From positions 2,046,001 to 2,110,000 of the forward strand of contig MSED01000006.1 in NCBI GenBank assembly GCA_002099365.1: DNA of 64,000 nt, given 5' to 3'. Under the pieces are notes generated by a model. It did not search any database. It saw nothing but the letters and a program-made list of their open reading frames with translations, and was not told the DNA's origin. The DNA is from Phialophora verrucosa. Taxonomy: Eukaryota > Ascomycota > Eurotiomycetes > Chaetothyriales > Herpotrichiellaceae. How positions within the stretch are numbered: position 1 is the stretch's first letter; each line of letters starts with the position of its first letter. Position numbers and translations under genes: made by a program. This document shows positions 33,495 to 42,780 of this stretch, piece after piece.

Positions 33495-35732
33495 TCATGA
33501 ATTCGAACCGCCTTCTTCCTCTCTCAGTTTCCTAATACGTGCACGCAAGCGAGCAAATCCGCTGCGGGTCCTTTCTTCCTCGAGCCACTTTGAGGTCTTC
33601 TGCGCGTGTAGGGATGTGTAGATGGCGTTGTTTCCCTGATCCGGTGGAATCGGGGAAGCTGACGTTTGAACTAGGTCCAGTGGGGTTGATTTCGTCGAGG
33701 GTTGCTCTATCTCCTGCTCGAAAAACTCAGGATTCTGGATCGCAAACGAGTCGTCCATCGCCTTGTGGTAACCACAAAGATGCTGTATCAGATTGTCCTT
33801 GCGATAGAATGTACGCTCCTCCGCCGGCTTGGCCCAACATTGAATTGTTCCGTGGTCGCCATGGGTTGGAAAGAGGTGATTAGGGCCTTCGTCTGTACAG
33901 AACCAGCAAGTCGGGGTTGCAATGCCCTCAATCCCAGAAACGCTGGCGTTTGGGAGCCGGCAGATCCAGACCTTCTCAGGCTCATGCACCGACTTCCTAT
34001 GCCTCTGACAAGAATATTTTGTGGGAAACCATGCTCCACAGAATGAACAAGTATGGTCGGGAGGCTTGTTCGACGCGCTGGCTTCCATCCGCTCCGTCCT
34101 TGCAAACTTGTTTGGCGGGCTGTCGGGTTGATCCAACATAATTGCAGGCCTCTTCCGTCCTCGACGCGGGCCGAAAGAGGAATAACTACAGGCTGACATT
34201 GCGGAGTTAGCTGGCGAGCGGGATACAACAGAGCTTGCGTCGACATTGGAGCCTTGCGTGACCACATCGATAGGGGAAGCGTCTCTGGAGTTGCCCTCCC
34301 TCTGAGCAACCTCGTTCGGTATATCCACGGACCGTGCTCCGTGTGCTACGAGGCCCATGCCTGATATAGATCGAAGATCCACAAAGTCACACGACGGTGA
34401 GATCCCAGGTTCTGTGGTCTCAGGGTGATCCTCCTGGCTGGGCTTCTGGTTCGTGTTGATTGTCTGCTGTTCGGTACCAAGACCAGACATGGAGTCTGGC
34501 ACTTTGTACTGTCCGGATATTTGAGTTGGTCTGGGTGCGGCCTCGTCGTGATCCTTGAAATACTCGAGCTTGTGGGCGAAACGCACTAGTATCCGGAGAA
34601 TATCGAGCTCGCATGAAGCAGTGCCCTCTCGAAGACATTCTCTAATAGGGCAGATCAACTCTTTGAACGCCGGTTCCGCATTGATACCACGCCACCAGTT
34701 GACAAAGGAGACAGCAGGAGGATCCTTGGGTTGCCAGAACGAGCCGAACGCAGCAATAACAGGTTGCAGTGACCTTTCTGTGGTGCCGTCCGCCACGATG
34801 GCATCAAGGATGCGAAGCAGTGCTCGAGCAGGGGGGTGTTGTATACTCAAAGGCGGCAGGCCGTTGCTTGCGAGCGTGACTGCCAGTCTGCAGAGCTTCT
34901 GATCATCCAAGAGGCACCGTCGACATGAGACCAGGGCATCACGGCACCCGTGTTGATAACGATCTGTTTCCGCAGGGAGTGAATTAAGCCACCAGTGGAT
35001 CATATCCCCATGATAGTTTGTCAAGCTCTGCTTTCCATTCATATCGCCCAGAGAGTCATCCCACATGTCTCCAGCTGGTTCTGAACCATGGTCACCCGGA
35101 TCAATGTTCGCTGGGGATGCAGGCAGGACTTCCAAGGACAGTTGAGCCCGGGTCGACAAGACTGATGTTGGGCGCTTCTTGTCCTGTGCGGGATCTGGTG
35201 GTGGAAGCTTCCTTTGCCTCGTCCTTGCAAACCAGTGTTCGATTTGCTTTGTCGATAAACAGGTAGCCGCTGCAAGCTCCTCCTTTCCCTGGGCAGAGGG
35301 ATATGGATATGAGAGGTTCTCCGATAGCCAAGTTTCAAGGATGGCCTTTTGGTCTTTGGACAAACGCCTGGGAGCAGCTGTCTCTGCTTGATCCCCCGAT
35401 GGTGTGTCCTCGCCGGCTTGTGGCGGGGCGATGCTTGCTGCAACGGCAGGCTCAGCCTGATGTGCACAATATCCGCTTGTAAGAGAATCGCACAACGAGC
35501 AGATGAGCCAATCCGGATCATCTATTTCGCTGAAGATCGTGAAGTCTAAGTCAGGCAAGTCGTTCCCGTATTCAAAGACATGGTCGATACGATGATTATG
35601 GTCATTGAGGGCCGCTGGACCTGCACCACCGAGCTGATCACTTGCGTCGATCGCTTGCAAAGGCTGGTCGTATCCGTATGCTGAAAATGCATCGATACTG
35701 GCGACTCGATCTTCCGCCACCGAATGAGCCAT
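33495..35732 (-). CDS. TALE homeodomain plus C2H2 zinc-finger regulator
   Basis: A 745-aa intronless gene. I start at 35732 because that ATG has an ideal context (CACCATGG) and the longer upstream frame has leader-like composition. Residues about 122-176 form a homeodomain with the three-residue TALE extension (NLSYPYPSAQGKEELA) and recognition helix KQIEHWFARTRQRK. In nearly all homeodomains the residue after WF-x is Asn51; here it is Arg (WFAR). The C-terminal third has a C2H2 finger (HTCSFCGAWFPTKYSCQRHR, completed by SVH) and further Cys/His pairs (CWFCTDE, IQHLCGYH) resembling a second and third finger. A basic stretch RRGRKRPAIMLDQ is a likely nuclear signal. Homeodomain-plus-C2H2 proteins occur in ascomycete genomes but are poorly studied. 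It may bind DNA mainly through the zinc fingers. Confidence 0.82.
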   Translation of the reverse strand: MAHSVAEDRVASIDAFSAYGYDQPLQAIDASDQLGGAGPAALNDHNHRIDHVFEYGNDLPDLDFTIFSEIDDPDWLICSLCDSLTSGYCAHQAEPAVAASIAPPQAGEDTPSGDQAETAAPRRLSKDQKAILETWLSENLSYPYPSAQGKEELAAATCLSTKQIEHWFARTRQRKLPPPDPAQDKKRPTSVLSTRAQLSLEVLPASPANIDPGDHGSEPAGDMWDDSLGDMNGKQSLTNYHGDMIHWWLNSLPAETDRYQHGCRDALVSCRRCLLDDQKLCRLAVTLASNGLPPLSIQHPPARALLRILDAIVADGTTERSLQPVIAAFGSFWQPKDPPAVSFVNWWRGINAEPAFKELICPIRECLREGTASCELDILRILVRFAHKLEYFKDHDEAAPRPTQISGQYKVPDSMSGLGTEQQTINTNQKPSQEDHPETTEPGISPSCDFVDLRSISGMGLVAHGARSVDIPNEVAQREGNSRDASPIDVVTQGSNVDASSVVSRSPANSAMSACSYSSFGPRRGRKRPAIMLDQPDSPPNKFARTERMEASASNKPPDHTCSFCGAWFPTKYSCQRHRKSVHEPEKVWICRLPNASVSGIEGIATPTCWFCTDEGPNHLFPTHGDHGTIQCWAKPAEERTFYRKDNLIQHLCGYHKAMDDSFAIQNPEFFEQEIEQPSTKSTPLDLVQTSASPIPPDQGNNAIYTSLHAQKTSKWLEEERTRSGFARLRARIRKLREEEGGSNS

Positions 35733-36677
35733 GGTGGGTGTTTTGGCTTCTGAAGGGGCATCAGGCTGCCCGATGTTAGCAATGCCAGGTGAAGGGCGCA
35801 ACACCAACAACGTTGAATGTGAAGACGGCAGAAGAGTCAGGCCTGACAATGCACCGAAAAGATGGATTAGAAGGGGTTTGAGAAGTATACAAGCAGGAAC
35901 AGTAGAGTGAGAAGAAGGCATGGAGGGTCGGACAGGATGCCGCCAGTCCCAGTCCGAAGTCGACAATCAGGGTGCAACACTGCGTCCGAGCCAATCGCGA
36001 CGCAGCATCGTTGCACCTTGAATATCTTTCCCTGGGCGGTGACCATTCAAGGCGCCGTAGCCATGAAATAGTCATCCAGGTGAATCACTACCCTCATAGA
36101 AGGTCGAGCTTGTGCATGGAAGCCAACGGCATTATTCCATACGTGCCATGCTCATGCCCGGTTCGTGCGCTCAGATGTCCTGCAGAATGGGACGCCTGTT
36201 CTCTGGTTGGTTGGCACAAGGCTGCGAGGCTGTTCCATCCCACGTTCAGCAGTGTGGACGCGGCTTCAGCAGCGAGCAGCCAATGTTTGGCCGTGAGGCA
36301 TGTCTACACCTGGAATAGGTGTTACGCGTGAATCTCCCACCCAGCCTCCCATCTCGAGGGCGAAATGCAAACACTGCCTGATCCAGTTACATGGCCGTCG
36401 CAACTGAGTCTCTCACTGCCGAACGCATGTGAGAGCAAACAGCATGGAGCACCATGTCACCAGAGTACACAACGGCTTCCAGGGATATGTAGTCTCCCGT
36501 AAACCATCCGAGTATCCTTGTCTTGCTAGCCATTTGACGGAGGGCCAATGGTGCGTAGTTCAAATCATTTGCGCCGAAGCCGTCACTATCGTTCGACGAT
36601 ACCAAGGGGACGATCCCATCTTCTCCATACAGAGGAAGCCAAAAGCGGGACACAAACCCCCAAAGCCTCCGAGCATA
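35733..36677. other. Divergent promoter region
   Basis: 945 bp between the divergent starts of the homeodomain gene and the Cys-rich orphan. The frame of the latter extends 83 codons upstream of its chosen start without convincing composition. A minus-strand frame of 255 codons (37154-36387) is the shadow of the orphan gene. Confidence 0.4.
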
Positions 36678-37526
36678 ATGTGCTACATCGACCTTCAGCA
36701 CTATATCCATTGCAAGCATACAAACGCCCAATTCCGCTCGTGCTGGGACTCTTCCACCGGCCGGATAGGACTGGTGACCGGTGACCACAACATCTTCCGC
36801 GCCGAAATTCACTCGTACGACAGGCTCTGTGGCGCATGCTACAGCGATGCCGTAGAGAGAGCAAGCGAGAAAACCGGTAAGGTCATATTCGACCCCTGGA
36901 TAGAATGGCGGACTCCCACTCAGCTTACTGTTCACGTCGAATTCAAGGACAGTGGTGAGGTTCTGGAGGCCAACCGAGAAGCTGCAAAAGAACGACCCCT
37001 CGGCTTGAATCAGACTCATGGCGGCAGGGTTATAGCCTGCATGTTCGAAGGCGGCATTGACCGGGAGGAAGCCTTGCGGAAGCCGAGAGATGTGTTTCGC
37101 TATAGACCGACACATATTGGAAAGGATGGCCAACCAGTTCCACAGGAGCTGCAAGAGCCTCTGTTCATTTCTGCTGGAGCTGCGTACGATGCCGACTACG
37201 TCAATGACAACTGTGATCCCACCACGAACGTCAAGGAGATTCTCCTATACTTCTCCGCTTGTGGTCATTTCAACGGCTTGTGGTGTGAGGAGCTGGTCGT
37301 GCAAGATGGCGGTGTCCTGGCTCGCTGTGGGTGTGACAGATTTGACGAGAAGCTAGCTGGGAACCAGTATGCCGAGAGTGCAGATCCGTGCCTGCTGTGT
37401 CGTAACGTACGACGACCAGAGGATCGAGCTTTGCTCGGAGAGATGGTCAGAAGGATCACTGACGAGCGGGAACTTGCGTTGTGGCCTTGTAGTCAACGAC
37501 GCCTGTACAGCGAAGCAAGATGGTAG
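36678..37526 (+). CDS. Cys-rich hypothetical protein (MC-x-Y start)
   Basis: I do not recognise a function. Starting at the ATG at 36678 gives 282 aa beginning MCYIDLQHYIHCKHTNAQFR; the frame is open further upstream (to 36429), but that part looks untranslated. Cysteines occur in pairs and in the company of His: CYIDLQHYIHCKH, LCGACYSDA, FSACGHFNGLWC, ARCGC and DPCLLCRNV. The pattern suggests metal-binding or a disulfide-poor intracellular fold; there is no signal peptide. Ascomycetes encode many orphan proteins beginning MC followed by Y-x2-C-x-H, usually of unknown role. The gene at 62052-63402 starts the same way (MCKVLEYRYTKC), which hints at a shared N-terminal module. No introns are needed. 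Confidence 0.65.
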   Translation: MCYIDLQHYIHCKHTNAQFRSCWDSSTGRIGLVTGDHNIFRAEIHSYDRLCGACYSDAVERASEKTGKVIFDPWIEWRTPTQLTVHVEFKDSGEVLEANREAAKERPLGLNQTHGGRVIACMFEGGIDREEALRKPRDVFRYRPTHIGKDGQPVPQELQEPLFISAGAAYDADYVNDNCDPTTNVKEILLYFSACGHFNGLWCEELVVQDGGVLARCGCDRFDEKLAGNQYAESADPCLLCRNVRRPEDRALLGEMVRRITDERELALWPCSQRRLYSEARW

Positions 37527-37684
37527 CACCACAGCGCCTGGTTGCGGCAGGGCAGGGTGGAAGCGTACGCACTGTTGATCTTCTCAAGATGGAGTTGATG
37601 AATTGTCCACTTTGGAGTCTGTGTGAGTTCGTACGCAGGCTGAGACATGGAAAAGATGCTCGTGCTGCCGGCCGTGGCTCCCAT

Positions 37685-38353
37685 TCAATCCTTCTCCTTC
37701 CCCTTCCCACCCTCGCTTTCTGGCAATTTCCCTTGCGCCCGTAGCTTCCTCTTCTCGGCAACGTCCCAGTTGTGCACTCTAGCAATCGCAACCTCCAATG
37801 TCGTGATCTGAACCCTCAAAAACCCGAGATCCTCGTCACAGGCGGTCAGGCTTTCTTTTGCTTTGTCCCATTTGGCTTGCAGGAGCTCTTCAGCTTCGTC
37901 GAGAGGGTAGGCGACCATTACATTCGCCCCGAGCCAGAGGTATACTTCGTCGATTTGCGCTGGCTTGATGATGGCCTTGGCGTACAGAGTGTCCTGGAGG
38001 GAGAATGTCGTCTCGATCTCGTCGCCGGAGGGCTTTCCATCCCCAAGTAGATCATCATCTTCGTCAAGACTCAACTCCTCGACCCCGTTTTTGGCCTTCT
38101 TTTCAGCGAGGTCCTTCCTCTTCTTCTTCAGAAACTTGACGACCTGCAACGTCCGCTTCATTTCGGGCAATTTCTCCTTCAGTCCGATCGATCTTCGCTC
38201 CAGGTTTTGTTGCATGAATGTGTATTTGGAGACCATCTCTTGGAATCTTTGAAGGGTTGGTTCGACATCTTCGATGGACTTGACGTAGTCGGTCACATTG
38301 GACATGAATGGGAACGTGGGTATGCCTCGCGGATTGGTCGTCGCAGTGTCCAT
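37685..38353 (-). CDS. PAC10: Prefoldin subunit 3
   Basis: Intronless gene for 222 aa. It matches the alpha-type prefoldin subunit 3 (VBP1 in animals, Pac10 in yeast): GIPTFPFMSNVTDYVKSIED at the N-terminus, then a coiled coil (LQRFQEMVSKYTFMQQNLER), KEKLPEMKRTLQVVKFLKKK, the acidic insert SLDEDDDLLGDG, and the beta-hairpin region FSLQDTLYAKAIIKPAQIDE followed by VYLWLGANVMVAYPLDEAEE. The second coil follows. Prefoldin is a hexamer that carries nascent actin and tubulin to the chaperonin CCT in the cytosol. Length and all segments are as expected. The C-terminal tail is Lys/Gly/Glu-rich. The gene is intact. Confidence 0.95.
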   Translation of the reverse strand: MDTATTNPRGIPTFPFMSNVTDYVKSIEDVEPTLQRFQEMVSKYTFMQQNLERRSIGLKEKLPEMKRTLQVVKFLKKKRKDLAEKKAKNGVEELSLDEDDDLLGDGKPSGDEIETTFSLQDTLYAKAIIKPAQIDEVYLWLGANVMVAYPLDEAEELLQAKWDKAKESLTACDEDLGFLRVQITTLEVAIARVHNWDVAEKRKLRAQGKLPESEGGKGKEKD

Positions 38354-39060
38354 TGTCGCGAATGGTACAGATGGAAATCGTACACGTTGGTGGTACAGCA
38401 GGTATGAGTCGTCTGGTCAGACTAAGAACGCCACATTCGTCTCTTGAATCGGCGTACGCAAGCCTTCTGGCAATCTTGCGAGTTCGATTGTGTGAATTTC
38501 GTCAAGGCTTCAGACGAAGTTCAACTTGAACCTCGCGGACTTTCTATTTCTCCGAATTCACGAGGCTGAGGTCGCGAGGCTGACGCGACGACTGATTCAT
38601 GTCGCGATTGAAACTACAGGACAACGCAAGTTGCAGGAAATATCCCTCCGAACATTGAAAGAGGTGCGCATCGATCAATGAATTCCTGACAGATGGTTCC
38701 ACTTAGCAGCGGCTACATCTGGCTGCTTCCTTATGAACATTGCACAGGCCGCTGGATGAACACCTGCGGACCCGATGCTCTATGGGGTCACAGAGCCAGA
38801 AAAATGTCTCCTGGCTTTGATGAACCGAACGCTAGATAATCAAGATACGAGTACAAAAGTCTCGGGGCATTGGTCTTGGCCTGTTCCAAAAGGGCACGAC
38901 AACGACCCAAATACAAAAGACTTCGAGACCAGCTCCTAATACCGTCAACAACCGACGAGATCACAGCCGCTATCTCTTGTATGAGGCTGTATTAATCGAA
39001 GTGAATCGCTCACACATACCATTTTTCCCCTCTTCAAAACATCGTCGCACTGCTACCAAC
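38354..39060. other. Intergenic region
   Basis: Just over 700 bp between the prefoldin gene and the aldolase pseudogene, with no supported gene. Short dispersed copies of TACGAGTAC occur (38845). Confidence 0.5.
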
Positions 39061-39952
39061 ATGTCGCCAGCTGCGATTACCGATTTGCGCCCAGCAGGTT
39101 CGTTGACCTCGCTGTCCATGACGCCAGAGCAGGAAACACACGTGCATGGCATGCAGGACAAAACTCCTCTAGCTGCAATCTCTCATGGGGATGTGGCACT
39201 GCCAGGAGTCCCACATTTCGACTCAGTCTCTGCTCAGCGTCAGTGGCAGCTAGACACATGGCGGCAGCCTTTCGCCACTGGGCGCGCCAAGGCTATGTCG
39301 AGGGTATATCTGGCCATATCAGTGTTCGTGACCCTGGAAGCCATGATGTTTTCTGGACCAACCCTCTTGGCAAGCACTTTGGTCTCCTCAAAGCTAGCGA
39401 TATGATGCCGTCAATATGGATGGGAAAGGTGTAGGGGGAAGTCGCTCCTTACCCCCAAATACGGCCGGCTTCCTCATTCACGGCGAAGTGCACAAGCATC
39501 GTCCGGACGTCACCGCCGTTGCCTGCACATACGGTTTATGGCAAAGCATGGAGCGTTTTTGGGAAACCACTCGAGATGCTGACTCCAGATTCCTGCAAAT
39601 TCTATAATGCACACTCCGTGTACAATGCGTATGGTGGAGTGGTGTTCGCTGCCGCAGAGGGAGCAGGAATTGCGAAAGCTCTCGGTCCGATAAATAAATG
39701 TGCATCCTCCGCAACCACGGCTTGTTCACTGTAGGCAAGACCGTGGATGAAGCTGGATTTTTATTCTTAAGCGCCGAACACGCCTGCCAGGGTCAGCTTC
39801 TCGCCGAAGTGTTGGGAACTCGGACGATTTCAAGGTCGGGCCAGCCAATGTTGAGCTTCGATGTTGCTGAGATGGTGGCAGGTGCAGAAAAGACTCAAAG
39901 CTTCCTTACTCCTTCACCACCAGCAGTGCATGATATGAATACGAGTAGATAG
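39061..39952 (+). pseudogene. Broken class II aldolase/adducin-family gene
   Basis: The pieces of a class II aldolase/adducin-type protein lie in order but in shifting frames. The start MSPAAITDLRPAGSLTSLSM leads to SAQRQWQL in one frame. The homology then jumps to HMAAAFRHWARQGYVEGISG and SVRDPGSHDVFWTNPLGKHF in the next (break near 39250-39256), to NMDGKG...RSLPPNTAGFLIHGEVHKHR (break near 39401-39412), to VYGKAWSVFGKPLEML (break near 39521-39534), and to CILRNHGLFTVGKTVDEA (break near 39691-39703). At the third break the stretch that should carry the metal-binding His-Thr-His (normally after AVC) is deleted, so catalysis would be lost even if frames were restored. Short introns cannot explain the shifts, because the conserved blocks abut without splice sites. 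The family includes fuculose- and ribulose-phosphate aldolases and many uncharacterised fungal paralogues. Confidence 0.88.
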
Positions 39953-40376
39953 TATATAGTCTGAGGGAGTCTGGGACACCTCGATGACCATGTCCTCTAA
40001 TTGCGTCACAGGAGTGGTGGGGTTCTGTCACGTGGGTGCCAAGTGCCACTCCACTCGAGGAAGTCGCGGTCGCTGTTTCAATTAGGAAGGGACTTCCGGT
40101 GGACTTGCCTGAAAGTCTACAAGGTAGACGTTACAGAGCTTGCCTGACTGTCTACCTGTACGAGGTAGACGTTGCAGAGCTTGCCTGACTTGGTCGGCTG
40201 CAGTCAAAGCATCTCTCTTCCCTGACTGCAAGGCAAAGCCCGTGTCGCAGTCAGCATGAGAGCGCGGCAACGATTCGGGAAAGTATTATTTTTTATCTCA
40301 CACATGTCTCCCTCGTTTTGGGCGACTGCGTAGAAGTTGGCGTCAGAAGCCTGACTCTGTCCGGGGACTTCTGATC
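39953..40376. other. Spacer between two pseudogenes
   Basis: About 420 bp with no gene. It contains a 41-bp imperfect tandem repeat and, at the right end, weak traces of the upstream part of the permease in broken frames. Confidence 0.45.
40103..40197. repeat. 41-bp imperfect tandem repeat
   Basis: GGTAGACGTTACAGAGCTTG at 40123 recurs as GGTAGACGTTGCAGAGCTTG at 40164, each followed by CCTGACT; the first copy is preceded by another CTTGCCTGA. About 2.3 copies. It lies between the aldolase and permease remnants. Confidence 0.8.
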
Positions 40377-41054
40377 ATGGCCCTTGTTCTCATCCTCGGC
40401 GGCGGTCCAAGTCATGATAGACTTGGGTTCCGCTACGGTTATTGGCACAACCCGGGACCGATCAACGAATATCTGGTCGGGGGCGCCTCTGGTCGACTAT
40501 ATGCACTGGTTGGAACAACCGCCTTCTCCGTGTTCGCCTTTGGATTTGCCCCAGAACTTGTGATCATCACAGGCGGAGGAATGGAATCGCCGAGACATAA
40601 CCTCCCGAAGGCGGGCAAACGCTATTTCTGGCAATTGATCCTGTTCTATGTTCTCGGCGCTCTGGCTATCAGTATGATCATCTCCAATGACGACAAGCAT
40701 TTACTTGGAGGAGGTGGTACGGGCGCAGCAGCCTCTCCATGGGCCCTCGCGGCCAGAAACGCAGGCATCAAAGGTCTGGCTTCCGTTATCAATGCCGTCA
40801 TCTTGACCTCTGCCTGGTCTGCTGGGAATTCATATTTGTTTCTCGCCAGCCGGTCTCTATTTTCTATGGCCGAGAGCGGTAATGCCCCGCGAGTCTTTCT
40901 CAAGGGCACCAAGTCCGGGCACAACCAGGGCAACCTTGCCGTACTATCCTTGGTTTCTTTCGAAGAGGTGCATGTCCCAGTTCTCGTCTTCCACATGAAC
41001 GGAAAAATTTGTAACAGACATCGACAAATCCTGTTGCCGGTCGTCAAGGCATGA
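40377..41054 (+). pseudogene. Truncated amino-acid permease
   Basis: The frame encodes the middle of an amino-acid permease of the yeast AAP (APC superfamily) type: LILGGGPSHDRLGFRYGYWH, NPGPINEYLVGGASGRLYAL, VFAFGFAPELVIITGGGMES followed by PRHNLPKAGKR, FYVLGALAISMIISND, and NAVILTSAWSAGNSYLFLAS followed by RSLFSMAESGNAPRVF. These correspond to roughly membrane segments 5 to 8 of a protein that normally has 12 segments and over 500 residues. The N-terminal half is missing; upstream DNA only shows scraps (GLLIMALV in frame, then stops). After TKSG at about 40920 the homology ends abruptly and the remaining 40 codons are unrelated. Both ends are lost, so it cannot make a working transporter. 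Orientation matches the aldolase pseudogene. Confidence 0.85.
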
Positions 41055-41208
41055 CTACTCATCTGTGATAGGTTTTGGCCTGGTCGCACTCCAACATCAA
41101 TCCCCATCGCGGATCAGCTGCGTCGCCGGGTTTGAGGGACTCTGTAGTTATTATGCCAGAGCTCGTTTTGGGAGATACTAAGATACTAATCCTTCTGTAT
41201 TGATCGTC

Positions 41209-42058
41209 TTAGGAACGGGCCCCTACCCGAAACATGGCCGGGGCGCCCACAGTAAACCGCGGAGGGATCCCCCAGCAACAACTCAACTTAAGCAGTATTT
41301 CCGATGCCAAAGGAGGTGCTATTCGACTCTCTTCTGCCTGCTGCTTCTTGAGCAACTCAAGCTGTGCAGGGTCACGTCCGTCTTGCAGTCCGCAGTTGAC
41401 TTCTTCAACCAACCCAGTCTCCTGGCTAAAAATCCACCCGGTGATCGGTATGGCGGGCTTGATCAAAGGATGGTGTCTCAGAAATAGCACGTCCTCAACG
41501 ACACTGCTCTCTAAGATCTCCGCCTCTGTGGCTCCTTCCTTGGGCGAGGAGAATGGCAGGTAAGCCATCGACTCGGCCCACGGTTTTGCGCCGTCGAGAA
41601 ACAAACCGCCCTTCGCTGCGGGATCGTTTTTGATGATCATTGCTTTAACCCACTCGTCGGTGAACCGGAGGGCACCACATCCTTTTATACTCCCTTCAGC
41701 AAAGTCTCTCTCAGATGCTTCTGTGGCTGAACACACGTCATCTCCACAGCCCCCGTGAACACTGCCCGGTATGGTGGATCACTCTCAACTCCCTGCTCTC
41801 GCTCACAATCTCAATGATGGCAATCGTCCTCAGAACGTCCTCGCTCGCAGTCCTCCCCCCTCCGTTTCTGATGACGAAAGCCTCGTTCTCACCCAGCCGG
41901 AAGAACTGGTCGGGGCTGCACCGCGCGTCGCAGCAGGTGATGATGCCCACACGCGATCGGGCACCAGCCACCATGTTCCGAGCGTAGTCTTCGCTCGCCG
42001 ACTTGAAGTCGTACGGCGCAAAGGCCAGAAGTTCGTCGTGGCCCAGCCCTGTCGCCAT
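41209..42058 (-). pseudogene. Beta-carbonic anhydrase, probably disrupted
   Basis: Beta-carbonic anhydrases hydrate carbon dioxide using a zinc held by Cys, His and Cys. The first part (from the ATG at 42058) has the C-x-D-x-R motif in GIITCCDARCSPDQFFRLGE, then EAFVIRNGGGRT, DVLRTIAIIEI and RVIHHTG. The second part, beginning CGALRFTDEWVKAMI, continues with VVEDVLFLRHHPLIKPAIPI and TGWIFSQETGLVEEV, the normal C-terminus. The two should join as HHTG-CG, but about 85 bp lie between them (41764-41680). A GT-AG intron can be drawn (41762-41690) that keeps the frame but inserts four residues (His-Ile-Lys-Gly) between the zinc His and Cys; splicing exactly at the family junction is not possible with visible sites. 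Either the product is inactive or the gene is dead. The C-terminal extension after LVEEV is unusual. Confidence 0.65.
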
Positions 42059-42780
42059 GGTTGTGGGCGGTCGAAGTTGCAATGAAACGAGGATCGAGCG
42101 GGCCTATCTGGTAGGAGTTGCGGCGACAATGGGTCTGATCAAATAAGTTTTTTGAGCTCAAGGTGAAGGCTGATATGTGTGCGCCCTCGAGCCGCGATGT
42201 CGCCGGCTCCTATCCAATGTCCAGGCACAGACATCCGGCGTGGAAACCCGGGCCGTCTTCGCCGTATGGTCGTCGTTCGCTCATCTGGCGATAAGCTCGT
42301 AGCCGCCCACGGCAGGAAGGTGTTCGGCTGCTTAACTCCTCTTCTCCGTAGAACGCCACCGATTGCTATGATCCTCTTCCGATTGACACGAGGATACCCC
42401 CGGCAAGCCGCGCCCTGTAATTCAAAGTCGGTACACACAGCCGCATTTCTCAGCAGCGGAATCAGAAGGCTGGATTCAACCTGCCCTAGCGGTATCACTG
42501 AAAGCCACTGGGTTGCTTTGAAAGCCGGAGTTGAGAAGGCCGCGGTGCGATGCCAGGCGGTCGTTCAGGGAAGACCGCTTGCCGGCTTCGCTGGAGACGA
42601 GAACCGTGCGATATTCACTGTGTGGGAGGAAGAAATTGTGGTATGAATCTTGTGATAGTGGCTGGGATAAGCCAGCAGTCGAAACTCCTGCGGCGCCAAA
42701 CGCGATCCAAGAATGTAACACGACCCCAACACACTTTCAATATGGTCTCCGATATTCTTTAGAGGGAGAACCTGTACTTG
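42059..42780. other. Spacer with no supported gene
   Basis: Two antiparallel frames (42179-42646 plus, 42498-42139 minus) compete, and neither has a motif or plausible composition. I see nothing recognisable. Confidence 0.4.

Noticed and set aside
36387..37154. 255-codon frame on the minus strand
   Set aside because: It overlaps the Cys-rich gene. The composition is fairly protein-like, but no motif or good start context supports it and the plus-strand frame is longer with ordered Cys pairs. Strand choice here is less certain than elsewhere.
42179..42646. 155-codon frame on the plus strand between two pseudogenes
   Set aside because: Competes with an antiparallel frame of similar length; neither resembles a protein family.
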